Position numbers and translations under genes: made by a program. Source: Prorocentrum cordatum (lineage: Eukaryota > Sar > Dinophyceae > Prorocentrales > Prorocentraceae). Taken from it: a stretch of 64,000 nt of DNA. Shown here in pieces: positions 31,493 to 41,003 of the stretch (position 1 is its first letter; each line of letters opens with the position of its first letter). Below the pieces are notes generated by a model. The model was not told the DNA's origin. It did not search any database and saw only the letters and a program-made list of their open reading frames with translations. The stretch lies in assembly GCA_963575745.1 (NCBI GenBank), contig CAUYUJ010019093.1, positions 564,854-628,853 of the forward strand. Reading direction: 5' to 3'.

Positions 31493-32009
31493 CAGAAGCA
31501 CTCCTCAGAAGGCACGAGGGATCCTGAGAAGCCCCGCCGCCTTTGAGAAGGCCTGCTCCCTCTCCCTTCCCCCCCTCGCTCGCCACCGAGTTGAGTGTGG
31601 GAGGCCCCCCTCCGGCGGGGGTCCGCCCTGGCGCCTTTGAGATGGCCTTCTCCATCTCACTTCCACCCCTCGCTCGCCGCCGACCTCCCTAGCGGGCACC
31701 TCAGCACAAATCATGCTGCCCGGCGTGCATCATATCAAGGTGTCTTGTTCGGCCCCGCAGGCCCAGGAAGGACCCCCCGAGGCCGGAAGCGGCGCAGAAC
31801 CTCATAAACACATTGCTCAATGCCCTGAGATCCGACGTTGCAGCAAAGACGCCACTCCGTGACAAATCACCACCAGACTTTTTGGTGCAGCATCTCTCGA
31901 GCCGGATGGACCTGTGATGGTCCAGGGCAGGGAAGTGGGCCCGGTGCGCAAAGAATGCAACGCCAGGGAAAAGGCACAAAAATCCGAAATAGGCAGAATT
32001 ACATACTTG
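31493..32009. other. No gene recognised
   Basis: Two similar TCCCTTCC/CCCTCGCTCGCC(A/G)CCGA stretches (31562 and 31660) indicate a local duplication. Confidence 0.35.
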
Positions 32010-32016
32010 AGTACGC

Positions 32017-32167
32017 TTAGGTCGGGCGTGTCTCTCTACAGGTAGACCTCGGACGATATATATATATATATATGTATACATATATCACAATATATGACTA
32101 AACGTAAAGTCGTCCCCATGTTTTTTCGACAATGTTTGAATATCCCTCCTGTTGAGGGACATGCAAC
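32017..32167 (+). mobile_element. Family C inverted-repeat element, copy 5
   Basis: TTAGGTCGGGCGTGTC start, CCTCCTGTTGAGGGACATGC end. The flanking 7-mer AGTACGC occurs at 32010-32016 and 32168-32174. A TATATATA tract (32056-32072) lies inside. Confidence 0.82.
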
Positions 32168-32174
32168 AGTACGC

Positions 32175-32552
32175 CCACCGAGGTCTGGGACACAGCAGCC
32201 GCCCCGGCCAGGCCGAGATCCGACCGCCAGGGCGAGCCGCCCGCGGGCGAGCCGCTCGCGTGCCCGCGATAGGGGGAGGCTGGCCGTCGCCTGCATCGGC
32301 GCCAGCAGCGGCCGCCTCGGGCGCGCGCACGCGGCAGAGGCCGACGCGGGCCGAGCGCGAAGGCATCGGCCACGACGACGACGGCGACGCCGACGACGCC
32401 GACGGACGCCGACGCCGCCGACGACGCCGACGGCGGGGCACCGACCCCGAGACCCCGGCGTTGCATTTGTTCCACACCGGGCGATTTCGCCCGTGTTCGG
32501 CCCTTTGGACCGTCACCGGTCGATCCGACTCGAAACTTGCCGCAGGCCTGTG
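32175..32552. other. GC-rich spacer, no gene recognised
   Basis: GACGCC-rich 32380-32450. No motif. Confidence 0.35.
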
Positions 32553-32706
32553 CAGTGGAGGCCCGTCCAGAAGAAACCTTCTACAAAAAACCCAACTCCG
32601 AGACCCCATGACGTCCACTGATTTTTGGTGGGTCCATCGCAAAACCATCGAAACCCAAGAAACCCAGAGCACCCTGGAGGCAAGCAGGGCGTTTCTTGTC
32701 CCACTC
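32553..32706 (+). mobile_element. Family A element, copy 3
   Basis: CAGTGGAGGCCCGTCCAGAA start and TTTCTTGTCCCACT end are complementary. The internal CCATCGAAACCCAAGAAACC matches other copies. Confidence 0.7.
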
Positions 32707-32927
32707 GTAGGGCTCTGGTGGTGATCCTTCACGATGCCGCACTTTGTTCGCAACATCGGATCTTCGTGGAGGGCAGACGGCGACAGCAACGCTGACGGAC
32801 GACGCCGATGGCGACGGCGACGCAAGCCGACCCCGTCGCGGACGGGCGGCGGGCCAGCGCGGCCACCGACTGGAGCAGAAGTCCCCCCCCCTGGGCCGAG
32901 ACGGGCCAGGGGCTTTCCAAGACGACG

Positions 32928-33415
32928 CTTAGACTCGCCCGAGCTCGAGGATGGACAGAATCCCCTTTCGCAAAACGGGGTTCAGTGAAAACGACCTCGG
33001 GCCCAAGCCTGGCGGGCGCAAGCCTGGAACATGACGGCCGCGGCGCCCACTCCAATTCTCACGAATCGAGGTGTCAGGGTGGGGGCGCATCTGAGCCGCC
33101 GCCGTCTCCTCCTCCGCTTGTCAGGGGCAGCATGAGGGGGTACAGGCTCAGGGGGAAATGCATGGGAGGCCTTTTCCTTTTCCCTCGAGTATTTTTGTTT
33201 CCCCTCGGAGGCCTGTGGCTCGAAGCCCCGGGAGACATCCGACCCATCATTAGGGGATGGACAGACCCCCCTTTAGTATAACGTGGTTTAGTGAAAACGA
33301 CCTGAGGCCCAAACCTGGCGGGCGCAAGCCTGGAAAATGACGGCCACGGCGCCCTCTCGAGAACCGAAAACGGACAATTCACTAATCGACGTGTCACTGT
33401 TGGGGGTTCTGTCCA
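32928..33415 (+). repeat. Tandem duplication of a roughly 310-bp unit
   Basis: GGATGGACAGA then CAGTGAAAACGACCTCGGGC with GGCGGGCGCAAGCCTGGAAC (32950-33033) recurs at 33257-33340 (TAGTGAAAACGACCTGAGGC). Confidence 0.65.
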
Positions 33416-33484
33416 CCCCCATTCCTCGCCGACGAGGGCCCTCCTGCCCACCCCCGACGAAACCCCCCCTTTGCGACCCCCCCC

Positions 33485-33602
33485 CGGGGCAGCGCCTCTG
33501 GCGCCGCCCCCCCCCAGCGCGGGTCGCTCGCCAGGGGAGGGGGGCTCCAGCGCCGACCCGCAAGAGTCCGCGAGGCTCTCCGGAGGTGGATGCTCGTAGG
33601 AA
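33485..33602. mobile_element. Family H element, copy 5 (diverged core)
   Basis: GGCAGCGCCTCTGGCGCCGC, then GGGGGGCTCCAGCGCCGACC and GAGTCCGCG. Confidence 0.35.
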
Positions 33603-33604
33603 AA

Positions 33605-33732
33605 AGCACACTGTGGGAACAAACACACACACATACACAGTCTGTGTTTTTGTGTGTTTTTCCCACTGTGTGTGTGTGTGTGTTTGTGTGTGTTTGTGTG
33701 TGTTTGTTTGTGTGTGTGTTTGTGTGTGTGTA

Positions 33733-33812
<80 letters not shown>

Positions 33813-33860
33813 TGTGTGTGTTTTCCCACAGTGTGTGTTTTTTCCCCACAGTGTGGTTTT
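33605..33860 (+). repeat. GT / TGCG compound microsatellite
   Basis: GTGT runs with TTT breaks, then about fifteen TGCG repeats (33746-33810), bracketed by ACACACTGTGGGAA-type inverted blocks (TTCCCACAGTGTG). The alternating purine-pyrimidine pattern could adopt Z-DNA. Confidence 0.92.
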
Positions 33861-34239
33861 TCCCACAGCTTCTGGGATCTGCTGCTCGGGCTGCAGGCAT
33901 CTGGCTGCCAGAAGGAACGCAAGACTGAGGAAGGAGGGAGCCTCTCTGGCCACGGCGGGCCTCGGCCACGCAGAGGTCCCCCGACCTGGAGCTGCGCTCG
34001 GCGGTGGAAAGGGAGCCCGCAACAGCGATCTCTGGAAAGCACGCGATCCCTGCGAGGCGATCAAGCTGCGAGAGCCCGCGCGGTGGACGCTGGTCCCCTA
34101 CCAGGGCCTCTTCGACGCACGCGATCCCCAGGACGAAGATGACGTATGATGAGCGGGTTGGCGCCACCACATCGCACGGCATCGTTGCCTTGCTAACCGC
34201 GTATAATACCCCGAGAACCGGAGCCCCTCCTTGAAAAAC
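33861..34239. other. No gene recognised
   Basis: Mixed DNA with short frames. Confidence 0.35.
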
Positions 34240-34422
34240 GAAACACACGGCATAAACATATGTTCTCGGATGCCCGCGCGGATTTCGTTGATCGGCGTTG
34301 GGCCCCTCTGGCGGCGACTCCGGCGCCGCTCCTTGGGGGGAGGGGCAGGCGCCGATACAAGGAATCCACGCGGAGCTCGTACAGACTATGTTTATGTGGT
34401 GTCTTGCTCTTCTAAAACTGGA
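34240..34422. mobile_element. Family H foldback element, copy 6
   Basis: ACGGCATAAACATATGTTCT start, GCGCGGATTTCGTTGATCGG, and the complementary right arm with CCACGCGGAGC and ACTATGTTTATGTGGTG. Confidence 0.7.
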
Positions 34423-34424
34423 CC

Positions 34425-34570
34425 CAGAGTGGTGTCCACTTTCAACGACGCTTGGACGCCATCGGCGTGGAGGAATTATCGCTCCACATCGAGCCGCACC
34501 GCCGATGCATCGGCGACGCGGTCCAATCCTCTGGCCCCATCTGCTCCGACACCAGATGTTAACGGACGAA
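34425..34570. mobile_element. Family G element, copy 2
   Basis: CGCCATCGGCGTGGAGGAAT, CTCCACATCGAGCCGCAC and CCGATGCATCGGCGACGCGG match 12237-12453 and 41906-42166. Confidence 0.6.
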
Positions 34571-34823
34571 GAACTGTATTAAATAAACTCTTCGCTGTCG
34601 GGGGCGCCTGCCCCAGGGGCGCTGGGAAATTTATACCCTCACGGTGGCACGTCAAAACATAAACTTTCCAGCCGCCCTGGGACAGGCGCCCCCTTTGACG
34701 GAGCAAAATGTGCTGTCACACCGTCCTGCGCGCGCTAAAATATGGGCGGCCCAGATTTTCTGAACCCAGCAGCATGGTCCTTCTCTCAGCGCCTTGGATG
34801 CACGCAGGCCGCGAGCGAGCCAC
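34571..34823. repeat. Foldback with GGGGCGCCTG(C/T)CCCAGG arms
   Basis: GGGGCGCCTGCCCCAGGGGC with GCTGGGAAATTTA (34601-34633) faces AAACTTTCCAGCC and CCTGGGACAGGCGCCCC (34661-34693), a strong inverted repeat of about 40 bp with a short loop. Confidence 0.65.
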
Positions 34824-34990
34824 ACTGAAGGGGCCCCAGGACACACAAACAAATACACACAACTAAAAAGACTCCCCATTGTTTCCCATATTTTCCGGGT
34901 GTTTGTCTTCCCCCCCACTTGCCATAGTTTCCCATATTGTCTGGGGAATCGAGGATTCATTGTGTCTGTGTGCTTCTTTTCCTCCTGACA
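34824..34990 (+). mobile_element. Family B dispersed element, copy 4
   Basis: TGAAGGGGCCCCAGGACACA start, GGGAATCGAGGATTCATTGT end. Confidence 0.65.
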
Positions 34991-35154
34991 CACGCCGCGT
35001 CGAACCTGCATTGGGGGGCGCCCTCGCGCGCGGCCTTGCGCCAGGCAGCGCAACCGCCCGGGTGCCCGCGCAGCGGGCCCCGTCGTTGTGTGCCGCCGGG
35101 CAGTGGGGAAGCTGGGGCCAGGAATCCTCTCGAGCGGCGAACGTAACTGTATGT

Positions 35155-35485
35155 ATACATACATTTGTATATACCGTCATACATACTAACAGACATACAG
35201 ACATACAGACATACAGACATACAGTCATACAGACAACAATCCACACATACAGACATGCATGTGTACATACATACATTCATATTCATATACATGCATACAT
35301 ACGTGCGGGCGGGCGGGCGTACATGCCTGCATACATACATGCATACGTACGTACGTACGTGCGTACATGTGTACGTACGTACATACATGTATGCATGCAT
35401 ATAAACATACATACATACATGCATGCATACATACATGTCTGCATGCATGAAAACATACATGCATGCATACATACATACACAATGT
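35155..35485 (+). repeat. ACAT / ACAG tetranucleotide tract, about 330 bp
   Basis: TACA and CATA tetramers with CGTG and GGGC interruptions. The Tyr/Cys/Met/Val-rich translations are artefacts. Confidence 0.93.
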
Positions 35486-35624
35486 ATTAGAATAAGGGGC
35501 CGAACGGTCATTCTCTGTCCCTTGGTTGGGTGCGTGGCTGAAGTGGGGTTCCGCGGTGGAGATTGCTCTTGCGCTGTTGTTTGTTATCGTTTGTCGTCGT
35601 TATCGTCGTCCCACTCACGCATCG

Positions 35625-35735
35625 GCCGCGGCCCACCCCCGCGACCCGCCCGCGACCCACCTGCGACACACCCGCGACCCACCCACGACCCACCCGCGAT
35701 CACCCGCGACCCACCCCGCGCCCGCCCCCTCATTC
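35625..35735 (+). repeat. CCCACCCGCGA minisatellite
   Basis: About nine imperfect 10-11 bp units. Confidence 0.75.
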
Positions 35736-35799
35736 TTATCCTCAACTGCGGGGTGCTATAGAGTCAGAGAGAGAGAGAGGAAGAGCGAGAGGCCCAAAC

Positions 35800-35925
35800 C
35801 CCCTGCGGGTCATGAAATGATCCTGGCGATCGATCAACGATATGAAGCTGTGAGTACCGCGTTGTGGGTACCGCGTTGGGTGCACTTCCCTGCGAGTGAG
35901 GGGCGTCCTGTAATGGAAGGGGAGA
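35800..35925 (+). repeat. Flank sequence shared with 47675-47750
   Basis: ATCCTGGCGA, then ATATGAAGCTGTGAGTA and GCGTTGTGGGTA, parallel 47681-47738 (ATATGCAGTTGTGAGTATCG). Confidence 0.5.
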
Positions 35926-36228
35926 TAGACGCACGCGGCCACGGCCACGGGGGCTCTCGGTGGCGGTCCCGATGGGGCCACGAAGAGCTGCACTCGGGGG
36001 GGAGGGCGCATGCGGCCGCGGCCACTGGGGCCCTCCATGGAGCTCCCAATGGGGCCACGAATCGCTGCACTAGGCGCGGAAGCCGCATGCGGCCACGGCC
36101 ATTTGAGCGTTCGGTGGAGATCCTTATGCATCTGGCCACGACACCTGGCTCTTGGGGGGGAGCGCATGGTGCCGCGGACATTGAGGCGTTCGGTGGAGCT
36201 CCCTATGGGGCCATCAACCGTCGTACTG
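35926..36228 (+). repeat. Degenerate copies of the 90-bp satellite
   Basis: GCATGCGGCCGCGGCCACTG, GTTCGGTGGAGCTCCCTATG and GGGGCCACGAA blocks recur at about 79-bp spacing, three to four units. Same family as 48940-50365. Confidence 0.7.
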
Positions 36229-36229
36229 G

Positions 36230-36405
36230 GTGGACTTTTGATGCTCCGCGCGGATTTCTTGGATCTGCGCTGGACCCCCCTCCCTGGCGCGCGGAGCACG
36301 CCAAAGGCGGCGCCGGAGGCGCCGCCAGGGAGGCCCAGCGCGGATCCCAGAAATCCGCGCGGAGCGCAAGAAGTGCATGTTTATGGCGTTTTGTCTACTT
36401 CGATG
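36230..36405. mobile_element. Family H foldback element, copy 7
   Basis: GCTCCGCGCGGATTTCTTGG left, AGAAATCCGCGCGGAGCGCA right, with GCGCGCGGAGCACGCC in the loop and GTGCATGTTTATGGCGTT at the right end. Confidence 0.8.
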
Positions 36406-36587
36406 CGTGCGTGCAGCCGGCTGCGCACATGAAAAATACCATTCTCCCCCCCGCGGCCGGACTCGCGCGCCGGCGCGAGAACTGCCTCCTCAAGGCCCCC
36501 AAAAGGCTCCCCAGAGGCCCCTCAACTATCCCTCCCCCAGAGGCTGCCAAGAGCGCTTCGAAGAGACCCCAAGAAGCATCCATGAGG
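36406..36587. other. Spacer with CCCAAGAGG-like repeats
   Basis: Degenerate array similar to 13670-13985. Confidence 0.4.
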
Positions 36588-36700
36588 ACACTGACCCACG
36601 TCAGCGTCGTCATCGCCGCCGCCGCTGTTGCCGTCGTTCCCATTCAGGGTCGGCGGCGCTGGCCGTAAGGCCTTCGCAATACCACTCTCCCCTCCGCCGC
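36588..36700 (+). repeat. Dispersed repeat L, copy 2
   Basis: Matches 12890-13005 through TTCAGGGTCGGCGGCGCTGG and CCGTAAGGCCTTCGCAATAC. Confidence 0.6.
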
Positions 36701-36854
36701 CGGACTTGCGCCCCCCGCGAGGACCGCCTCCGCACCGGGCGAGCCTGCGGGGCGCGTGGCCGAGGGGAGCGCCCAGAGGCGGGCCAGTGCCAGAGGGCAG
36801 TCATCGCCACGAGCTGGTGCTTCCACCCGTCTGTGCTTACACGGTCTTGCGTAC

Positions 36855-37035
36855 CGGTAGGGGCCCGACCACGAGAAACTTCCGCAAGGGACCCAACCCT
36901 GAGACCCCAGGGCCGTGACGTCCTTTGATTTTTGGTGTGGGGACGTCACGCTCTCCATGGCAAAACCACGGAAACCCAAGAAACCAAGGGCACCCTGGAG
37001 GCAAGTAGGGTGTTTCTTGGCATGGGTCCCCACTG
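36855..37035 (+). mobile_element. Family A element, copy 4
   Basis: CGGTAGGGGCCCGACCACGA start and GGGTCCCCACTG end. GATTTTTGGTGTGGGGACGT and AAACCCAAGAAACC lie inside. Confidence 0.72.
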
Positions 37036-37734
37036 TAGATTTGTGTACTCCTGGCGGCGCGCACAAGGGGGTAGTGGGAGGGGGGAAGACTTCTCGGAAG
37101 GAGCCTGCTTCTTCGGAGGGGCCCGCCTTACATCTACAGACAAGGCCCGCGCCTTCTAAGGAGCAGGGGAGCTTCTGAGAAGCCTTCCCCCCTCCCCCTA
37201 CCCCCTGTTGCGTGTGGCCGATATGCTCTACCCCAGTTTATCTGACTTGGTCCCAGCGACCCGATCGATTGAAGAGGAGTCGTCAAGTCCCCCAAGGGTA
37301 GGAGTCCCTCGTCCTCGCCCACCTGAGCGGCAACGACCGGGGGGAGGGGGCCAGCTCAGAGGGAGACTACACATCGAGCTGGAATCGTCGATGCGTCGCC
37401 GATGGATCGGCGGATGGGCCCCCGGAAGCGCATCCGAACCCTTCCAAAACACAACCCCCAACGTCTGAGCGCCCGCACTCCCGCGACGCCGCGACGAGCC
37501 GGTGCGGCCCTGCCCAGCGCACCACGCAACGACGCCCCACGAGCTGGACATCGCCGAACGCCTAGGCCGCAGCAGCTCGGGAGGCCGAGGCGTCGCCTGG
37601 GGATCCCGCCGGCTCCACGAGCGCGCGTTCGGCCTCCGAGTGGGCGGCCGAGCGATCTTGGCTCCGCAGCACTCGGGAGATGGGCGCGGAAGAGCTGGGT
37701 ACGAGAACCATGTCACGATAGGATTGGCTCGGGC
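37036..37734. other. No gene recognised
   Basis: GAAGCCTTCCCCCCTCCCCC-type stretch (37178) recurs in inverse and direct form at 42370-42510. A G-like palindrome lies at 37380. Confidence 0.4.
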
Positions 37735-37917
37735 TACTCCAGATTTCGTAATAAAAGGGAGGGGGTCTGGACCCTCCAAGACAAGCCATTTCAGACCTCC
37801 CCCGTGGGAGAACCCTCCAAAACATCGTCCCCAGACCCCCCAGGCCCTCCAAGATAGCCTGGAAGAGACCCCCCCCCGAAATGAGACCCCCCTCCCTTTA
37901 TTACGAAATCTAGAGTA
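37735..37917. mobile_element. Inverted-repeat element M
   Basis: A 183-bp unit starting TACTCCAGATTTCGTAATAA and ending in its complement (TTATTACGAAATCTAGAGTA). The arm extends through GGGAGGGGG/CCCCCTCCC to about 30 bp. No coding capacity. Confidence 0.8.
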
Positions 37918-38044
37918 CGTGTGAGAGTTTCCAGGAGCATCTGGCGGCCCTCGCTGCCGTACCCGAGTGGGACATGCGGAAGTCTTTGGAGTTCTGGGGA
38001 GCTCGGAACGCAGCCTTCTCACGAACTCTTGCTCCTCAGAGGGT

Positions 38045-38135
38045 TGATTACGATGCCCAGGAGCAAGTGTTGTCCAACACAGGCAGCGGCCGATGCTGGT
38101 CCCTGTTCAGAAATGGGCAAGAATCGATGTTTAAG
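38045..38135 (+). mobile_element. Family D fragment
   Basis: TTACGATGCCCAGGAGCAAG, TGTTGTCCAACA and GGCAGCGGCCGATGCTGG align with 39802-39875. Confidence 0.55.
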
Positions 38136-38164
38136 CAGGGACCGACCGTCCGGGCATTCCTAGT

Positions 38165-38327
38165 CCTACCACGAACTGTTCTTAGAACCCCAAAAATGTT
38201 CTAAGAACAAAAACAATGTTCTTAGAACGTAAGCCTCATGCGTTAAAACAAGACAGTCCCAGCGAGACATGTTCTAAGAACAATCCGTGGAAACCACAAC
38301 GGGTTCTAAGAACATTGTTTGGTAGGG
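38165..38327. mobile_element. Inverted-repeat element T with five GTTCTWAGAAC palindromes
   Basis: Ends CCTACCACGAACTG and, inverted, CATTGTTTGGTAGG. The perfect 11-bp palindrome GTTCTTAGAAC or GTTCTAAGAAC occurs at 38178, 38198, 38218, 38271 and 38303; the first three are exactly 20 bp apart. Confidence 0.75.
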
Positions 38328-39194
38328 CTATAGGCACGCCGGGACGCTTCGCCACTGCTTGAGATGTCCGTCTTCGTCACCTAACCTTTTCTGTACCCAT
38401 TGCGATCGCACCGACCTCCGAGATGCCGGCGTGAAGCTGGCTGGCTCCACCGGCTCAGACGCCCAGTGAGCTCAGGTGGGGCCCCTTGGGGCGTGCCTGC
38501 CGCGAGAGGCGACCAGAAAGCAGAGTGGGGCGGGGTGAGAGCGGGAAGGTGCGCCGTCTCCCTCCCCCACGCAGCAGCAGGCCGTGGCGCTTTGATCTGT
38601 ATCTGCGGTGGCGGCCGAGGCAAAAGTGCCAACATCTGCGGATGCCGGGGCGGAGGGCTGCCGCTCTCAGTGCTTCGACTCGTCCCACTCGCCCTCGTCC
38701 TGGTTCCACTCGCCCTCGTCCTGGTTCCACGACTCGTCCGCGGCGCTGGGAGCGGTCGCTTCATTCACCTGCCAGTGGCGTCGGAGCAGGTCCGCGTTGC
38801 ACTCTCGGACGGGAGCGGAACGGGGACGGGGGAACGGGCGGACTCCAAAGCAGCAATCGTCGGGCCCGAGATCCGTGCGGTGCGTCCAGAGAAGCCTTCT
38901 CCGAGAGGCTCCAGAGCTTCTGGAGAGCCTGGAGGCTGTTTTCTTCGGATCTTGCAAGTTCACTTGTACAGAGCGGGGATGGGGTGGTCGTGGCGAGGCC
39001 CGATAGGAAATATGGCTTCACGAAAAGAGAAAACCCAACAAGAACCACGCACCCCATCTTTCTGCTGCATGTTTGAAGCCGGATGGATCACTAGACCGGG
39101 CGAAATCGTCTGGCGCAAAAACACATGACGCCAAGATCTCAGGTGCAAGTGAACGCTCGCCTATGAGAATTCCTGGGGGCCTCTCTGGAAGAAG
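38328..39194. other. No gene recognised
   Basis: A CCACTCGCCCTCGTCCTGGT unit occurs in tandem at 38688 and 38706. Frames are short. Confidence 0.35.
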
Positions 39195-39320
39195 AAAAAT
39201 ACGGAACGGCATGAACATAAACTTTTGGCGCTCCGCGCGGATTTCTTGGATCTGCGCTGGGGCCCCCCTGGCGGCGCCTCCGGCACCGCCCCTTGCGCGC
39301 CGGTCGCGTGTGAAATTCGT
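39195..39320. mobile_element. Family H element, copy 8 (right arm missing)
   Basis: ACGGCATGAACATAAACTTT, TGGCGCTCCGCGCGGATTTC and TTGGATCTGCGCTGGGGCCC, then the complementary arm is absent. Confidence 0.65.
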
Positions 39321-39387
39321 CGACTCTCGGAGCCCACCCGAGATCACAGGATCGGCGACCGACGTTTTGTCCAGGAGAAGGAGGTGG

Positions 39388-39420
39388 TGGAGGAGGAGGA
39401 GGAGGAGGAGGAGGAGGAGG
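39388..39420 (+). repeat. GGA microsatellite
   Basis: Short GGA run. Confidence 0.85.
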
Positions 39421-39778
39421 CCTGTCCACGCCCCCGATCCCACGAGGACCCACGGCGGGCGCAGGGAGGATCTCCCGGCCTGCGCGCTCTTCACCCGGGC
39501 CCCGCTCCCCCCTGGCGCCCAGAGTGGGGTGCGGCAGCGGCGGGGCAGGAGAGCCCAGACTCGAATCGAGGAGTCGGATCGGCGATCGACATGCATCGCA
39601 GCGGCGGACATCGGCAGCCACGTCGGGAGGAGTCGCCTCGGCGGACGTTCGCAGGCTGCCTGAAGCCTCCGTGGAGAGACCGAGATCCGAATCGGAATCG
39701 CAATCGATCGACATCGAATCGAGTCGGAGGGGTCGGAACGAGCCGCGGCAGGGTTGAGGGCCGAACGTCGATTTGGAC

Positions 39779-39945
39779 GCCCGAAGTGGTTAAGGAAGAA
39801 ATGGTTACGATGCCCAACAGCAACGGTTGTCCGAAACCGACGGCGGCCGCTGCTGGGCAGGCGGCCTTCTGTCTCAGATGGGCAACGTCAGCGTCGTCAC
39901 CGTCAGCGAGACCTGTTCTCGGGGGCAGCCAAGAGAGGGGCGTCC
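39779..39945 (+). mobile_element. Family D element, copy 2
   Basis: GCCCGAAGTGG, TTACGATGCCCAACAGCAAC, GGCCTTCTGTCTCAG, GAGACCTGTTC and GGGCGTCC follow the same order as the complement of the split copy at 17494-17848. It is uninterrupted. Confidence 0.7.
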
Positions 39946-40174
39946 AATAGGGGGGGCGCACCTCATGGCCGGCGGCACGTGCGCGTCCCGGGGAGGGGGG
40001 GGGGGGCGGGGACGTGCGGAAATAAGTTCAGGCGCCATGGAACTTGGAGAGACATCATGGCCCCCACCATGAGATCCAGCCCACCTAGCCATCACCCCCC
40101 CCCTCTTGGCCGCCCCCGATGTTCGACATGAAAAAAGAACTGCTGTCTGCCTTTGCACCCCTTCTTTCCGTACC

Positions 40175-40347
40175 TAAAACAGGGCTAGGATCGGGCTAAA
40201 TCGCTCCAGAGCGTTCCGGAGCGCTCTCAGAGCGTTCCGGAACGCTCTGGAGCGGCCGCGGCGCCCAATACATCCTCCAAACCCGCCGATTCTCAGAGAT
40301 TTCGAGTCATCCCGATCCGATTCTGTCCCGATCTTCGCGTCGTTTTA
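40175..40347 (+). mobile_element. Family E element, copy 1 (173 bp)
   Basis: TAAAACAGGGCTAGGATCGG start, CGATCTTCGCGTCGTTTTA end; imperfect inverted repeats (TAAAAC, then GATCGGGA). The inner part is a chain of palindromes built from GAGCGTTCCGGAGCGCTC and GTTCCGGAAC. Other 173-bp copies: 40559, 42189, 52292. Confidence 0.88.
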
Positions 40348-40518
40348 CCACTTCGACCGTCCCGAGTCGATCGTCGACGGGAGGCCGCGAAGGCGACCTC
40401 CCGCACCTCAGCGGGCGCCTGCGGCGTGCCCGCCGCGCGCGCGCGCGACCGGGCCCCGTGGCGCGCTCGCGGCCGCCACTGGTCGGCCCCGCCGTCCTCG
40501 CCGCCCTCCTCCTCCTCC
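40348..40518. other. GC-rich loop between two inverted E copies
   Basis: Contains CGATCGTCGACGGG and CGCGCGCGCGCG. No gene. Confidence 0.5.
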
Positions 40519-40558
40519 TTCCCCCCTCTTCTTGCCTCCTCTCTGCGCTGCAGCGCCG
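40519..40558 (+). repeat. 40-bp direct repeat, left of E copy 2
   Basis: TTCCCCCCT followed by 31 bases identical to the right copy (includes CTCTGCGCTGCAGCGCCG). 38 of 40 bases match. Confidence 0.85.
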
Positions 40559-40731
40559 TAAAACGACGCGAAGATCGGGACAAACTCGGATCGGGATAAC
40601 TCGAAATCTCTGAGAATCGGCGGGTTTGGAGGACGTATTGGGCGCCGCGGCCGCTCCAGAGCGTTCCGGAACGCTCTGAGAGCGCTCCGGAACGCTCTGG
40701 AGCGATTTATCCCGATCCTAGCCCTGTTTTA
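40559..40731 (-). mobile_element. Family E element, copy 2 (inverted)
   Basis: Exactly 173 bp, the reverse complement of copy 1 with few differences. It is immediately flanked on both sides by a 40-bp direct repeat (40519-40558 and 40732-40771). Confidence 0.9.
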
Positions 40732-40771
40732 TTCCCCTTTCTTCTTGCCTCCTCTCTGCGCTGCAGCGCCG
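40732..40771 (+). repeat. 40-bp direct repeat, right of E copy 2
   Basis: TTCCCCTTT then the same 31 bases. It starts at the first base after the element. Confidence 0.85.
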
Positions 40772-41003
40772 CCGCCTTGCGCGCGCTCGCCCGCGAAGGC
40801 GGCCGGGCGCGGCCATCGGAGGCTCTTGCTTTCCTCGGGCCTGGGTCAAAGGCTGCGGGCAGCCGCCAAGCAGTTGCAACGCTGGTCGGCCCCTCCCTCT
40901 CCCCAGGCCTCCAACCGAGGGGCAGAAGCCAGGACTCGTCTCGGCCACGCGCAGCGGCGGGTCGGGGGGTGAGGGAAGGCTGCTCGGAAGGAGGCTGCTT
41001 CTG
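40772..41003. other. No gene recognised
   Basis: GC-rich spacer. Confidence 0.35.

Noticed and set aside
35165-35511. Tyr/Cys/Met-rich peptides at the ACAT tract
   Set aside because: Artefact of a tetranucleotide repeat, open in several frames on both strands.
38178-38313. Heat-shock elements
   Set aside because: The sites have TTC and GAA three bases apart, while heat-shock elements need two; the array also lies inside an inverted-repeat element.
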